NCBI GenBank assembly: GCA_011390635.1
Contig: JAABSA010000011.1
Location: 1 to 64,000 of the forward strand
Reading direction: 5' to 3'
Length of the DNA stretch: 64,000 nt
Source of the DNA: Desulfotignum sp.
Lineage (GTDB): Bacteria; Desulfobacterota; Desulfobacteria; Desulfobacterales; Desulfobacteraceae
Shown here: piece by piece, positions 39,718 to 49,633 of the stretch
Numbering within the stretch: position 1 is the stretch's first letter
Layout of the letters: the number at the start of each line of letters is the position of its first letter
Notes under the pieces: generated by a model
The model's database searches: none
What the model saw: the letters and a program-made list of their open reading frames with translations, nothing else
Told to the model about the DNA's origin: nothing
Translations under genes and position numbers: made by a program

Positions 39718-40944
39718 ATGGCGCTACGGGTACAAAAATACGGAGGCACCTCTGTGGCGGATATCCAGCGGATATCCAGGGTGGCGGACCGGGTTGTAAA
39801 AGCCCATGATGCCGGTGACCAGGTGGTGGTCGTGCTCTCTGCCATGGCAGGTGTGACAGACAACCTTATTTCCCTTGCACGGCAGGCAGCAGAATTGCCT
39901 GACAAAAGGGAACTGGATGTCCTGCTTGCCACAGGAGAACAAACCACAGCGGCTTTGATGGCCATGCTCCTCAAATCCCGGGGATACAAAGCCAAGTCGT
40001 TTCTGGGATTCCAGGCCGGCATCCATACGGACCAGACACCGGGCAAGGCCCGGATCCTGGATATCGACGGTCAGAACGTGAAAAAATCGCTGGACCAGGG
40101 GTATATATGCGTGGTGGCCGGGTTCCAGGGAGCTGATCACAACGGCGACATCACCACCCTGGGACGGGGCGGGTCAGACACCTCAGCAGTGGCCATTGCT
40201 GCATCCTTAAAAGCGGATGTCTGTGAAATTTTCACCGATGTGGACGGGGTATACACTACAGATCCCAGAATCTGCGCAAAAGCCAGAAAAATTGACCGAA
40301 TTTCCTATGAGGAGATGCTGGAAATGGCCGTTTTAGGGGCAAAGGTGCTTCAGATACGGTCGGTGGACTTTGCCAAAAAATACAACATTCCTTTGCATGT
40401 CAGATCATCATTCAACGAGGAGGAAGGAACCATGGTCGTCAATGAAAGCGCTGATATGGAAAGCGCGGTGGTATCAGGCGTTACCTGTGATATGAATGAA
40501 GCCAGGATCACCCTGAAACGGGTACCGGACCAGCCCGGCATTTCTGCCAAGATTTTCGGCCCCCTGGCAGATGCTGAAATCATGGTGGACATGATTATCC
40601 AGAACACCCGAACCGGCGGAGAAACCGATCTTACCTTCACTGTTACCAAGGATGATTTTGCCCGGGCCCTGGAAATTACGGAGGCGGTGGCCAAAGAGGT
40701 AGGGGCTGAAGAGGTGCTCACCGCCACGGAAATTGCCAAGGTATCGGTGATCGGGCTGGGCATGAAAAGCCATTCCGGTGTGGCTGCCACCATGTTCAAG
40801 GCTTTGGCCGAAGAAAACATCAACATCCGGTTGATTTCCACCTCGGAAATCCGGATCTCCTGTGTCATCCTGGCCAAATATGCGGAACTGGCAGTGCGGG
40901 CTTTGCATACGGCATTCGGCCTGGACAGGCAGGATCTGGATTAG
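39718..40944 (+). CDS. lysC: aspartate kinase
   Basis: [26 protein letters not shown]...[40 protein letters not shown] domains. Confidence 0.96.
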   Translation: MALRVQKYGGTSVADIQRISRVADRVVKAHDAGDQVVVVLSAMAGVTDNLISLARQAAELPDKRELDVLLATGEQTTAALMAMLLKSRGYKAKSFLGFQAGIHTDQTPGKARILDIDGQNVKKSLDQGYICVVAGFQGADHNGDITTLGRGGSDTSAVAIAASLKADVCEIFTDVDGVYTTDPRICAKARKIDRISYEEMLEMAVLGAKVLQIRSVDFAKKYNIPLHVRSSFNEEEGTMVVNESADMESAVVSGVTCDMNEARITLKRVPDQPGISAKIFGPLADAEIMVDMIIQNTRTGGETDLTFTVTKDDFARALEITEAVAKEVGAEEVLTATEIAKVSVIGLGMKSHSGVAATMFKALAEENINIRLISTSEIRISCVILAKYAELAVRALHTAFGLDRQDLD

Positions 40945-41681
40945 ACGGACAGGGATCTGTCCAACGCTGTCTCTATTTCTTCTACCACCTTTCGGGCGGC
41001 AGCAGCAGGGTCCTGTGCATCCCGGATGGGGCGTCCGATCACCAGAAGATCGCTGCCCTGGGCTATGGCCCGGGCAGGTGTGGTGACCCGCTTCTGGTCA
41101 TCTTGCTTTGTCAGGGTCCATGCGGGGCGGATACCCGGGGTAACCGTCAGAAAATATTTTCCAAATCTTGTTTTGATGCCGGCAGCTTCCCCCCCTGAAC
41201 AGACCACGCCAGCGCATCCGGCATCATGTGCCACCTGGGCCCGCAGCATCACCAGTTTTCCCGGGTCTGCTGAAAACTGCTGTTGAAATCCCCCTTTGGA
41301 AAGGGTTTTTCCATCATTATCCGTGAGCAGGGTAACCCCCAGAACCCCGACTTTTTTGCGGGCACCCTGCACCGCCATTTCCAGCATTTTTACAGAGGAA
41401 CTGCAATGAACGGTTGCCAGATCAACACCCAGGTCAGCTACCCGGTCCATGGCCCGGAAAACGGTTGTGCCGATGTCGTGGAGCTTGAGATCCAGAAAAA
41501 TGCGGGCAGCGCTCATATCGCGTATCATGCGCACCGCTTCAGGTCCCTGGTGGATGAACAGTTCCAGACCGATCTTGAACATGCCCACATGGGGGTCCAG
41601 AAGCCTGACATAAGATTGTGCCTCTGCCATGGAGGGAAAATCCAGTGGAAATACAATATAATCCCTGCCTGATTTTTTCAT
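40941..41681 (-). CDS. pyrF: orotidine 5'-phosphate decarboxylase
   Basis: [34 protein letters not shown]...[30 protein letters not shown]. Confidence 0.96.
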   Translation of the reverse strand: MKKSGRDYIVFPLDFPSMAEAQSYVRLLDPHVGMFKIGLELFIHQGPEAVRMIRDMSAARIFLDLKLHDIGTTVFRAMDRVADLGVDLATVHCSSSVKMLEMAVQGARKKVGVLGVTLLTDNDGKTLSKGGFQQQFSADPGKLVMLRAQVAHDAGCAGVVCSGGEAAGIKTRFGKYFLTVTPGIRPAWTLTKQDDQKRVTTPARAIAQGSDLLVIGRPIRDAQDPAAAARKVVEEIETALDRSLSV

Positions 41682-41847
41682 TTTTCATTCCCTTGAATAC
41701 CATACCGGCGCCCGGCATTTCCACAAAATCATCAATTCTATGTTCCGATATACAAATCCCGTGTTCCGGCATACAATAAGATCCTGATTTTAGGGGGTAG
41801 CCTGCTGTTTGTCAACCAGGACAAAAAAAGACACTTACGCAGGCACA

Positions 41848-42009
41848 GCCCCGGGTGGTGCCCTGTGACCGGAACCGTCAGAGCCGGAGGGGCACACCAT
41901 ACATATCAGATCGGCAGAAGCGTATACAGCAGGCCAGTGTCCACCTTATGGATTTCACACACAGCAGCCCCGGAGGATCTCGGGCCGGGTACAGGGCACT
42001 ATCCGGGGC
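41848..42009 (+). ncRNA. candidate structured RNA (6S-like rod or ilvN leader; family unassigned)
   Basis: Arms 41848-41872 (GCCCCGGGTGGTGCCCTGTGACCGG) and 41985-42009 (CCGGGTACAGGGCACTATCCGGGGC) pair at 24/25 positions (21 Watson-Crick, 3 G.U on + strand). Inner helices GAG/CTC, GGGGC/GCCCC and CCATA/TATGG can nest inside. Confidence 0.5.
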
Positions 42010-42145
42010 GGCAGTCAGGCCGACAAACCGGCTGCTTGAAAATCCCTGACCCGATGTGCTGCATAACAAAGCAAAATCAGTGGTTCATTTTCCGGGTGCA
42101 ACGTGGTATATTGCACTGCCCTTGACTGCCCTTGAAAGGAGAATC

Positions 42146-42631
42146 ATGGAAACCAAAAAATACACATTGACCATGCTGGTGGAAAACGAACCCGGTGTGA
42201 CCGCCCGTATAACCGGTCTTTTTGCCGGAAGAGGCTATAATATTGAAACCATCTGCGGTGCACCCACCGCAAATCCCAAAATGTCCAGAATTACCATCAC
42301 CACCCTGGCGAATCCCCTGATGCTGGAACAATGCATGAAGCAGATCAAGCGCCTGGTCAATGTAATCAAACTGCGGGATATGACCGGAGAAGAGGCGGTC
42401 AAACGTGAAATGGCCCTGGTCTGTGTCAAGGCCAGGCCTGAAAACCAGGAAAAGATCCAGCATATCATCACAGCCTTTCAGGCAAAGATGTTGGACAAAG
42501 GGCAGGAACACTATATTTTTGAAGTCACCGGTGATGAACTCACCGTGGATGCCATGCTCCGGGAACTGGCACCTTTCGGCATCAAAAAACTTGCCCGTTC
42601 AGGGGTGCTTGCCCTGTACCGGGAATCCTGA
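42146..42631 (+). CDS. ilvN: acetolactate synthase small (regulatory) subunit
   Basis: YTLTMLVENEPGVTARITGLFAGRGYNIETICGAPTANPKMSRITITT ACT domain; RBS AAAGGAG before ATG 42146. Confidence 0.95.
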   Translation: METKKYTLTMLVENEPGVTARITGLFAGRGYNIETICGAPTANPKMSRITITTLANPLMLEQCMKQIKRLVNVIKLRDMTGEEAVKREMALVCVKARPENQEKIQHIITAFQAKMLDKGQEHYIFEVTGDELTVDAMLRELAPFGIKKLARSGVLALYRES

Positions 42632-42811
42632 AAAACTTACCAATCAGCCCATTTGCCAAAGACCTTATTCACCCCGGCAACCTCGTGAAAATTTGCATTC
42701 CCCGGCATAATTTTCACTGCTGCACATAAAATGTTGAAATTGTAAAGCCATTAGTGATATCTATCAACATTATGTAAAAAACGTGATCCATACCATGGAT
42801 ATAAAAATGTT

Positions 42812-44164
42812 ATGACCTATCAGAAAATTGAACACATTACCGCTGGCCAGCTCAAAGCAGATCACAATTCCTCTGATATTTTCCAGGCCTGGCTGGGCAC
42901 CTGCCTGGGGGTGGCGCTTTATGACAAAAAAACCCGCACCGGCGGCATGATCCATATCCTGTTGCCGGAACAGCCCTTCTGCGGATTTCCTGAATATCCG
43001 GAAAAATATGCCGCCACCGGACTCCCGTTGCTGATCCAGGAACTGATACGTCTGGGCAGCGATCCCAAAGATATCAAAGCCACCATTGCCGGCGGCGCTC
43101 TTGTAGGACCTGTAAGCTCCCAGGACATGGGACTCGATATCGGCGGAAGATCCACGGAAATTGCTACCAATATTCTGGAGGATGCAGGCATTGATATACT
43201 GGTATCGGAAACCGGTGGATTCTTTTCCTGTACACTGGAACTGGACATGGCCACCGGAGAAACCGTCATCAACCCGCCCTGGGAAGACAGACAAGATCCC
43301 GTGGAACAGCCGTCCCGGCCGGGAACCGATGATATCCTGCACACCATTGAAAACCTGCAGCCAATCCCCCAGACCGCCCTGAAAATTCTGCGCATGTTCC
43401 AGGACAGCCGGGCGGGCATCATGGATATTGCCCAAGAATTGTCCCGGGACCAGGTGTTGGGGGCCCAGACCTTGAAATTATGCAACTCCGCCCTGTTTTC
43501 CGGTACCGCCCGCATCGACACCCTCAAGGATGCCATCCTGCTGCTGGGTGAAGACATGCTCATGAAATCCATCATCACTGCTGCTGTGAACAGATATTAC
43601 AACCAGACCGGAACCGGCGGCTACTCTCTTTGCAAAGGGGGACTGTTTTTCCATGCAGTGGGCGTGGCTGCCACAGCTGAAAAACTGGCGGACAAAACAG
43701 GTATCATATCAGGAAAGCAGGCCTATACCGCAGGGCTGCTCCATGATATCGGCAAGGTTGTCCTGGACCAGTTTGTGTCAGCTGCCATCCCCTTGTTTTT
43801 CAGAGATCTGACCCGGGAAAACAAAAACTTTCTCCAGTCGGAAAAAACACTGCTGGGAATCACCCATTGTCAGACCGGCACCCTTCTGGCAAGGCAGTGG
43901 AAATTTTCCAGTGCCCTGTCCGAGGTTATTACCCATCACCATGAGCCGGAAAAAGCAGTTGACCATAAAGACCTGGTTTGCATAGTCTATCTGGCGGATC
44001 TGCTCATGGAACGCTTCAGCACCGGCCTGGATTTTGAAAAAATGCAGACCAGCAGTGTGGATGCTGTGATAAGACGTCTGGGGATCAAGCCTTTTGATAT
44101 TCTGGAGCTGGTAGATACCATCCCCATGCATGCCATTAAACACCAGGAAATTGTAACCAGGTAA
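42812..44164 (+). CDS. CheD-HDOD fusion protein
   Basis: N-term WLGTCLGVALYDKKTRTGGMIHILLPE (CheD active-site region); C-term IPQTALKILRMFQDSRAGIMDIAQELSRDQVLGAQTLKLCNSALFSGTARIDTLKDAILLLG...AGLLHDIGKVVL (HDOD). Confidence 0.87.
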   Translation: MTYQKIEHITAGQLKADHNSSDIFQAWLGTCLGVALYDKKTRTGGMIHILLPEQPFCGFPEYPEKYAATGLPLLIQELIRLGSDPKDIKATIAGGALVGPVSSQDMGLDIGGRSTEIATNILEDAGIDILVSETGGFFSCTLELDMATGETVINPPWEDRQDPVEQPSRPGTDDILHTIENLQPIPQTALKILRMFQDSRAGIMDIAQELSRDQVLGAQTLKLCNSALFSGTARIDTLKDAILLLGEDMLMKSIITAAVNRYYNQTGTGGYSLCKGGLFFHAVGVAATAEKLADKTGIISGKQAYTAGLLHDIGKVVLDQFVSAAIPLFFRDLTRENKNFLQSEKTLLGITHCQTGTLLARQWKFSSALSEVITHHHEPEKAVDHKDLVCIVYLADLLMERFSTGLDFEKMQTSSVDAVIRRLGIKPFDILELVDTIPMHAIKHQEIVTR

Positions 44165-44169
44165 TCTTC

Positions 44170-45576
44170 ATGCCCCCTCATGCCAAACAACCGCTGCTCA
44201 AAAACCTTCCCGGTGTCGACCATGTCCTGGAAAAAACCCGGGAAGACGACCGATTTGCAACAGTGCCCAGACAGGTCCTGGTGACATCCATCCGCACAGT
44301 TCTGGACCGGTTGCGCCAGGATATTCTCATGGACAAAAAAAATGCAGTTGATGAAGCCTTTATCCTGACAGAAACAGCTGCCAGCTGCCGGCAGAAACTT
44401 ACCCCGAAACTGCTTTCCCTGGTGAATGCCACAGGGGTGGTGCTCCACACCAATCTGGGACGGGCCCTGCTGTGCAAAGATGCACTGGAAAATATCCAGA
44501 AAATTGCCGCTTCCTATTCCAACCTGGAACTCAATGTTGCTACGGGCAAAAGAGGACTGCGCTATACAGCTGTGGAAGAGTTGATCTGCGAACTCACCGG
44601 TGCCCAGGCAGCCATTGCGGTTAATAACAATGCCGGTGCGGTCCTGCTGGCCTTGAACACCCTGGCCAAAGATACCGAAGTAGTAGTGTCCAGAGGTGAG
44701 CTGGTGGAAATCGGCGGTTCCTTCAGGGTGCCCGATGTCATGAGTAAAAGCGGATGCTGTTTAAAAGAAGTGGGTACCACCAACCGGACCCACCTCAAAG
44801 ATTACCGCAATGCCGTGACGGAACATACCGGACTTTTCCTCAAAGTCCACGCCTCCAACTACCGGATAGAAGGATTCACCGCCAGTGTGGAGCTGGAAGC
44901 ACTGGTTTCTTTGGGAAAAGACCATGATATACCGGTGATGGAAGATCTGGGATCCGGCACCCTTGTGGATTTTTCCCTCTATGGCCTGCCCAGAGAACCC
45001 CTGGTGTCTGATTCGGTTGCTGCCGGGGCGGATGTGGTGACCTTCAGCGGGGACAAACTGCTGGGAGGCCCACAGGCCGGTATCATTGTTGGGAAAAAAC
45101 AAGCCATTGAGAGGATCAAAGCCAATCCCCTGACCCGGGCCCTGCGCATTGACAAGCTTACCCTGGCTGCGCTGGAAGCCACCTTGCGTTTATATCGGGA
45201 GGAGGACCGGGCTGTTCAGGAAATACCCACTCTGAGAATGCTGACCATGACCTTTGAAGAGACCTGCCGGCGGGCCGCTTCTCTGAAAAAAATCCTCGAA
45301 AATATTCAGGGTCCTGTCGGCACAATTGCACTGGCTGACCTGGATTCCCGTCCCGGAGGCGGTTCTTTTCCAGCCCTGCGGCTGCCCACCCGGTGCGTTA
45401 CCCTGAAACCGGCTGCCATGTCCGTGGCTGCACTGGAACGCCGCATGCGCCTGTCCACCCCGGCCATCATTGCCAGGATCGAAAATGACAGGTATGTGAT
45501 GGATCCCAGAACCATTCAGCCAGGACAGGAGACCATTATTTCATCAACCCTTGAAACCGTATTGGCAACCCCATGA
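44170..45576 (+). CDS. selA: L-seryl-tRNA(Sec) selenium transferase
   Basis: NATGVVLHTNLGRALLCKDAL..., VEIGGSFRVPDVMSKSGCCLKEVGTTNRTHLKDY, TFSGDKLLGGPQAGIIVGKK (PLP Lys). Confidence 0.96.
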   Translation: MPPHAKQPLLKNLPGVDHVLEKTREDDRFATVPRQVLVTSIRTVLDRLRQDILMDKKNAVDEAFILTETAASCRQKLTPKLLSLVNATGVVLHTNLGRALLCKDALENIQKIAASYSNLELNVATGKRGLRYTAVEELICELTGAQAAIAVNNNAGAVLLALNTLAKDTEVVVSRGELVEIGGSFRVPDVMSKSGCCLKEVGTTNRTHLKDYRNAVTEHTGLFLKVHASNYRIEGFTASVELEALVSLGKDHDIPVMEDLGSGTLVDFSLYGLPREPLVSDSVAAGADVVTFSGDKLLGGPQAGIIVGKKQAIERIKANPLTRALRIDKLTLAALEATLRLYREEDRAVQEIPTLRMLTMTFEETCRRAASLKKILENIQGPVGTIALADLDSRPGGGSFPALRLPTRCVTLKPAAMSVAALERRMRLSTPAIIARIENDRYVMDPRTIQPGQETIISSTLETVLATP

Positions 45577-46796
45577 AACCCAGATTCGCGTCAAAGGAAT
45601 TTACTTTTTTAAAACCGGATTCAGATGAGCTTTCCATCCAGGAACCCAAAACCTATTTTTCCGATCTGGTGCACAAAAAAACAGTGTCCTTTGAGGCTTT
45701 TGAACAACGCCTGGCAGCAGCCAGGATACCAAAAAACGGCTTTACCTGCGCTGCCATCCAGGTGGCACAAACCGCATCTGAACAAACCCTGGAAAAAGCC
45801 AGGGATATTTTTGAAGCCTGCTTTCACTCGGTGCTGGACAAAAAAAGAGGGATCTGGGAAGCACTGGATCCCACTGCCTTTGTTCTGGTTTTCTGGGACT
45901 ATGATAACCAGCGCAAAGCCATGGATCTGCTGGAATCCCTTAAAGACAAGATTTCCCATGCCCTGAAAGCGGAACTGCTGGTGGGTGTGGCATTTTTTCC
46001 ATTTCACACCTTTTCTGGCTCCGAGATTTTTGCCAATGCCCTGAAAGCCATCGACCATGCTGCTTTTTTCGGCCCCGGCCATATGAAGCATTTTGACGGC
46101 ATCTCCTTGAACATAAGTGGAGACCGCCTCTACCAGTTGGGACAATATGAAGCAGCAGTGCAGGAGTATGAAGAGGGGCTTTTACTGGAACCCAAAAATA
46201 TCAATCTCCTGAACAGCCTGGGGGTGTGTTTCGGTGTGACCGGAGAACTGGAAAAAGCCAGACTTTCTTTTACCCGTGCCATGGACATCAATCCCAGGGA
46301 GATAATGGTAATCTATAACCTCGGTCTGGTTCATCAGATCTTAGGGAATAACGACAAGGCGGTATTCTTTTTGAAAAAAGCCCATGGCATTGACCATACG
46401 GTTTTTGAAGTGGAACTGCTTTTGGGCCATCTGTTGTTCAAGACACAACAATATGACCAGGCCCTGCCCCACCTGGAAGCCGCATCCCGCATACATCCGG
46501 AATCCAGTATGGCTTTCCGCACCATGGGAGAGATCTTCCTTGACCGCCGGGACCTGGACAAGGCAGGGACTGCCTTTAATGCAGCCGTCAAACTCAAACC
46601 AACAGACCCCATTGCCTTGTCCGGATATGCCCTGGCCATGGCCTTGAGAAAACGCAACCTGAAAATCGCCCTGACCTTTGCCAGAAAAAGCGTGGCATTG
46701 GAACCGGAAAACACTATTTTCCAGGATAGGCTGGAACAGGTACGGCAATTGACAAAATCCTCCCAAGGATATGATAAAACCAAAAAATTTGCCTGA
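45573..46796 (+). CDS. TPR-repeat protein with possible degenerate GGDEF-like N-terminal domain
   Basis: C-terminal tandem TPRs (YQLGQYEAAVQEYEEGLLLEPKNINLLNSLGVCFGVTGELEKARLSFTRAMDINP...); ATGA overlap with selA. Confidence 0.8.
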   Translation: MKPRFASKEFTFLKPDSDELSIQEPKTYFSDLVHKKTVSFEAFEQRLAAARIPKNGFTCAAIQVAQTASEQTLEKARDIFEACFHSVLDKKRGIWEALDPTAFVLVFWDYDNQRKAMDLLESLKDKISHALKAELLVGVAFFPFHTFSGSEIFANALKAIDHAAFFGPGHMKHFDGISLNISGDRLYQLGQYEAAVQEYEEGLLLEPKNINLLNSLGVCFGVTGELEKARLSFTRAMDINPREIMVIYNLGLVHQILGNNDKAVFFLKKAHGIDHTVFEVELLLGHLLFKTQQYDQALPHLEAASRIHPESSMAFRTMGEIFLDRRDLDKAGTAFNAAVKLKPTDPIALSGYALAMALRKRNLKIALTFARKSVALEPENTIFQDRLEQVRQLTKSSQGYDKTKKFA

Positions 46797-46845
46797 TCAA
46801 AAGAGCGGACTCTCTGACCCCGGCAATTTATCTTTGGCCTTTCCC

Positions 46846-46874
46846 TTGAAAAACAGCTCCAAACCCCTTATATT
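46846..46874 (+). promoter_or_regulatory. predicted sigma70-type promoter for the fmdB-hemC-cobA/hemD-moaA genes
   Basis: TTGAAA - 17 nt - TATATT upstream of ATG 46911. Confidence 0.6.
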
Positions 46875-46910
46875 GTCTTTTTTAGACGATAATTATCACT
46901 GAGGTGTAAC

Positions 46911-47153
46911 ATGCCGATTTATGAATATATGTGCAACAGCTGCAAAAAAGAATTTGAAACCCTTGTTCTGGGAGGTGATACGCCTTGCTGTCCCGGGTGT
47001 GAAAGCAAGGATTTATCACGGCTTTTATCCAGGTGCGGATTTATATCCAAATCCACAGGTCCGGGCGGCGAAAGCCAGGTAACCGCTTCTTCGGCTTCCT
47101 CCGCCTGCGGCAGCTGTTCCGCCGGCAGTTGTGCATCCTGCGGAGTGGGATGA
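46911..47153 (+). CDS. FmdB-family zinc ribbon protein
   Basis: MPIYEYMCNSCKKEFETLVLGGDTPCCPGCESKDLSRLLS: CxxC...CxxC zinc ribbon. Confidence 0.93.
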   Translation: MPIYEYMCNSCKKEFETLVLGGDTPCCPGCESKDLSRLLSRCGFISKSTGPGGESQVTASSASSACGSCSAGSCASCGVG

Positions 47154-47172
47154 CTCCGGTGTGGATACAGTA

Positions 47173-48105
47173 ATGAAAAATGACATACGTATCGGCACCA
47201 GGGGCAGCCGGCTGGCCCTGTGGCAGGCCGAACATGTAAAAAAACTGATCACATCAGCCTTTACCGACATCACTGTTACCATTACCGTGATCAAGACCAC
47301 GGGCGACCGCATCACAGACAGGCCCCTGGCCATGGTGGGCGGCAAAGGGCTGTTTGTCAAAGAAATAGAAACCGCCCTGCTCAGCAAAGAGATCCACCTG
47401 GCAGTGCACAGCATGAAAGATATGCCCGGTGCCCTGCCCCCGGGATTGACCATCGGGGCTATACCCTGCCGGGAAAATCCTTTTGATGTGTTGATTTCCA
47501 GGCAGGGCCGGCACCTGGCTGATTATCCCTCCGGGGCTAAAATCGGAACATCCAGTCTGCGGCGGGCTTCCCAGCTCAAACATGCCCGACCGGACCTGGA
47601 AATGGTCTCCATACGGGGAAATCTGGACACCAGAATAGGCAAACTGGCCTCCGGAGAATATGATGCCATTGTCCTGGCAGCTGCCGGACTGATCCGTCTG
47701 GGTCAGGCAGACCAGATCACCCAGTATCTGGATGATACCCTCATGATTCCGGCTGTGGGACAGGGGGCGCTGTGCATCGAAACCCGGGAGGATGACCTGG
47801 AAATGGCCCGCATACTGTCAACGCTGGACCATTTTGAAACCCGCACCTGTGTACAGGGGGAAAGGGCATTTTTACAGCAGATTGAGGGGTCCTGCCATAT
47901 TCCGGTGGCCTGTTTCGGCAAGATTGTTGAAAATCAGGTGCATCTCACCGCGGTGGTGGCATCGGAAGACGGCCGGCATCTGGTCAAAGAGCAGATAATC
48001 TCCCCCATGGATAAGGTGGAGACCCATGGCAGGGAACTGGCAATAAAAGTCCTTGAAAACGGCGGAAAACAGATTTTGGAGACAGTGAACCCACATGACC
48101 GATAA
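47173..48105 (+). CDS. hemC: hydroxymethylbilane synthase (porphobilinogen deaminase)
   Basis: IRIGTRGSRLALWQAEHVKKL...KTTGDRITDRPLAMVGGKGLFVKEIETAL. ORF opens at 47131; MKNDIRIG at 47173 is the likely start. Confidence 0.96.
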   Translation: MKNDIRIGTRGSRLALWQAEHVKKLITSAFTDITVTITVIKTTGDRITDRPLAMVGGKGLFVKEIETALLSKEIHLAVHSMKDMPGALPPGLTIGAIPCRENPFDVLISRQGRHLADYPSGAKIGTSSLRRASQLKHARPDLEMVSIRGNLDTRIGKLASGEYDAIVLAAAGLIRLGQADQITQYLDDTLMIPAVGQGALCIETREDDLEMARILSTLDHFETRTCVQGERAFLQQIEGSCHIPVACFGKIVENQVHLTAVVASEDGRHLVKEQIISPMDKVETHGRELAIKVLENGGKQILETVNPHDR

Positions 48106-49633
48106 ACCAGGCAGGGTATATTTGATCGGAGCAGGTCCGGGTGATCCGGGACTTGTCACCCTCAAAGCCATAACCTGCATTAAACAGGCTGACGTTGTGG
48201 TATATGATTACCTGGCCTCTCCTTCTCTTCTGGAATATGCCAGAAAAGATGCCCAGATCATTTATGTGGGCAAAAAAGGGGGAGACCATACCCTGACCCA
48301 GGATGAAATCAACCTCCTGCTTATCAACAAGGCCGGGCAGGGACTGGAGGTGGCCAGGCTCAAAGGGGGAGATCCCTTTGTGTTCGGCAGGGGTGCTGAA
48401 GAGGCCCAAAAACTGCTGGCCGCAGGTATTGCCTATGAGGTGATACCGGGTGTCACATCGGCCATATCCGCACCAGCCTACGCCGGCATTCCCGTGACCC
48501 ACAGGGACCATACTTCCTTTGTTTCCTTTATCACCGGCCATGAAGATCCTGCCAAAGAAAATTCTCGCATGCAGTGGGATATATTTGCCCGGTCCGATGC
48601 CACCCTGGTGTTTCTCATGGGTGTCAAAAACCTGGAAAACATTGTGACCAATCTGGTATCCCATGGAAAACCCGCAGACACACCCGTTGCACTGGTGCGA
48701 TGGGGCACCACCCCGTTGCAGCAGACTGTCACAGGCACCCTCGCGACCATTGTGGAAAAAGTGCACCAGGCAAAATTGAAATCACCGGCCATCATTGTTG
48801 TGGGCCAGGTGGTGTCCCTGCGGGAGGAGCTGGCCTGGTTTGATAAAAAACCGTTGTTCGGAAAAAAAATTGTCATCACAAGGGCCCGGGCCCAGGCCTC
48901 CGGTCTCCGGGCAGACCTCACCCGGCTGGGGGCCCATTGCATTGAAATCCCCACTATCCGAATCCAGCCGCCCCAAGACAACACGCAGGTTATAGAAGCC
49001 ATCGACCGCATCCAGGACTATGACTGGCTGGTCTTCACCTCCGTCAATGGAGTAAAATATTTTTTTGACACCCTGTTTGGCATGGGAAAGGACGTCAGGA
49101 TCCTGGGACACCTGAAATTTGGCTGCATCGGACCGGTCACCAAAGAACGGCTGGCAGATTTTGGCATTATCAGCGATATTCTGCCCCGAACCTTCCGGGC
49201 TGAATCTGTTGTGGAGGCTTTTGCACAGACTGATATCCAGGGGAAAAAAGTGCTGCTGCCCCGGGCGAAAAAAGCCCGGACCATTCTGCCCGAAGAACTG
49301 ACAAAAATGGGGGCGACGGTGGATGAGGTAACCGCCTATGAAACAATGCCGGACAAAGATGCCGGACCAACGCTTATTTCCCTGTTGGAAAAAAAACAGG
49401 TGGATGCTGTCACCTTCACCAGTTCCTCCACTGTGTCCAATTTCATGTCTCTGCTGAATCCGGCAAAGGCCCCGGAACTTTTGAACGATGTGATCATTGC
49501 CAGCATCGGTCCCATCACTTCTGATACCGCCAGGTCATTCGGGCTGAACCCGGCCATCGAGGCAGATCCCTATACGATTCCCGGCCTGGTGGACAGCCTG
49601 TTGACCCATTATACCAAGGAAGGCCTGGCATGA
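48095..49633 (+). CDS. uroporphyrinogen-III C-methyltransferase / uroporphyrinogen-III synthase fusion (CobA-HemD)
   Basis: N-term VYLIGAGPGDPGLVTLKAITCIKQADVVVYD...VPGVTSAISAPAYAGIPVTHR-type SUMT; C-term GKKIVITRARAQASGLRADLTRLGAHCIEIPTI HemD. Confidence 0.95.
   Translation: MTDKPGRVYLIGAGPGDPGLVTLKAITCIKQADVVVYDYLASPSLLEYARKDAQIIYVGKKGGDHTLTQDEINLLLINKAGQGLEVARLKGGDPFVFGRGAEEAQKLLAAGIAYEVIPGVTSAISAPAYAGIPVTHRDHTSFVSFITGHEDPAKENSRMQWDIFARSDATLVFLMGVKNLENIVTNLVSHGKPADTPVALVRWGTTPLQQTVTGTLATIVEKVHQAKLKSPAIIVVGQVVSLREELAWFDKKPLFGKKIVITRARAQASGLRADLTRLGAHCIEIPTIRIQPPQDNTQVIEAIDRIQDYDWLVFTSVNGVKYFFDTLFGMGKDVRILGHLKFGCIGPVTKERLADFGIISDILPRTFRAESVVEAFAQTDIQGKKVLLPRAKKARTILPEELTKMGATVDEVTAYETMPDKDAGPTLISLLEKKQVDAVTFTSSSTVSNFMSLLNPAKAPELLNDVIIASIGPITSDTARSFGLNPAIEADPYTIPGLVDSLLTHYTKEGLA

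Noticed and set aside
41539-41772. 77-aa - strand ORF upstream of pyrF
   Set aside because: Overlaps the pyrF start in another frame; reads through the direct repeats with no recognisable protein features.
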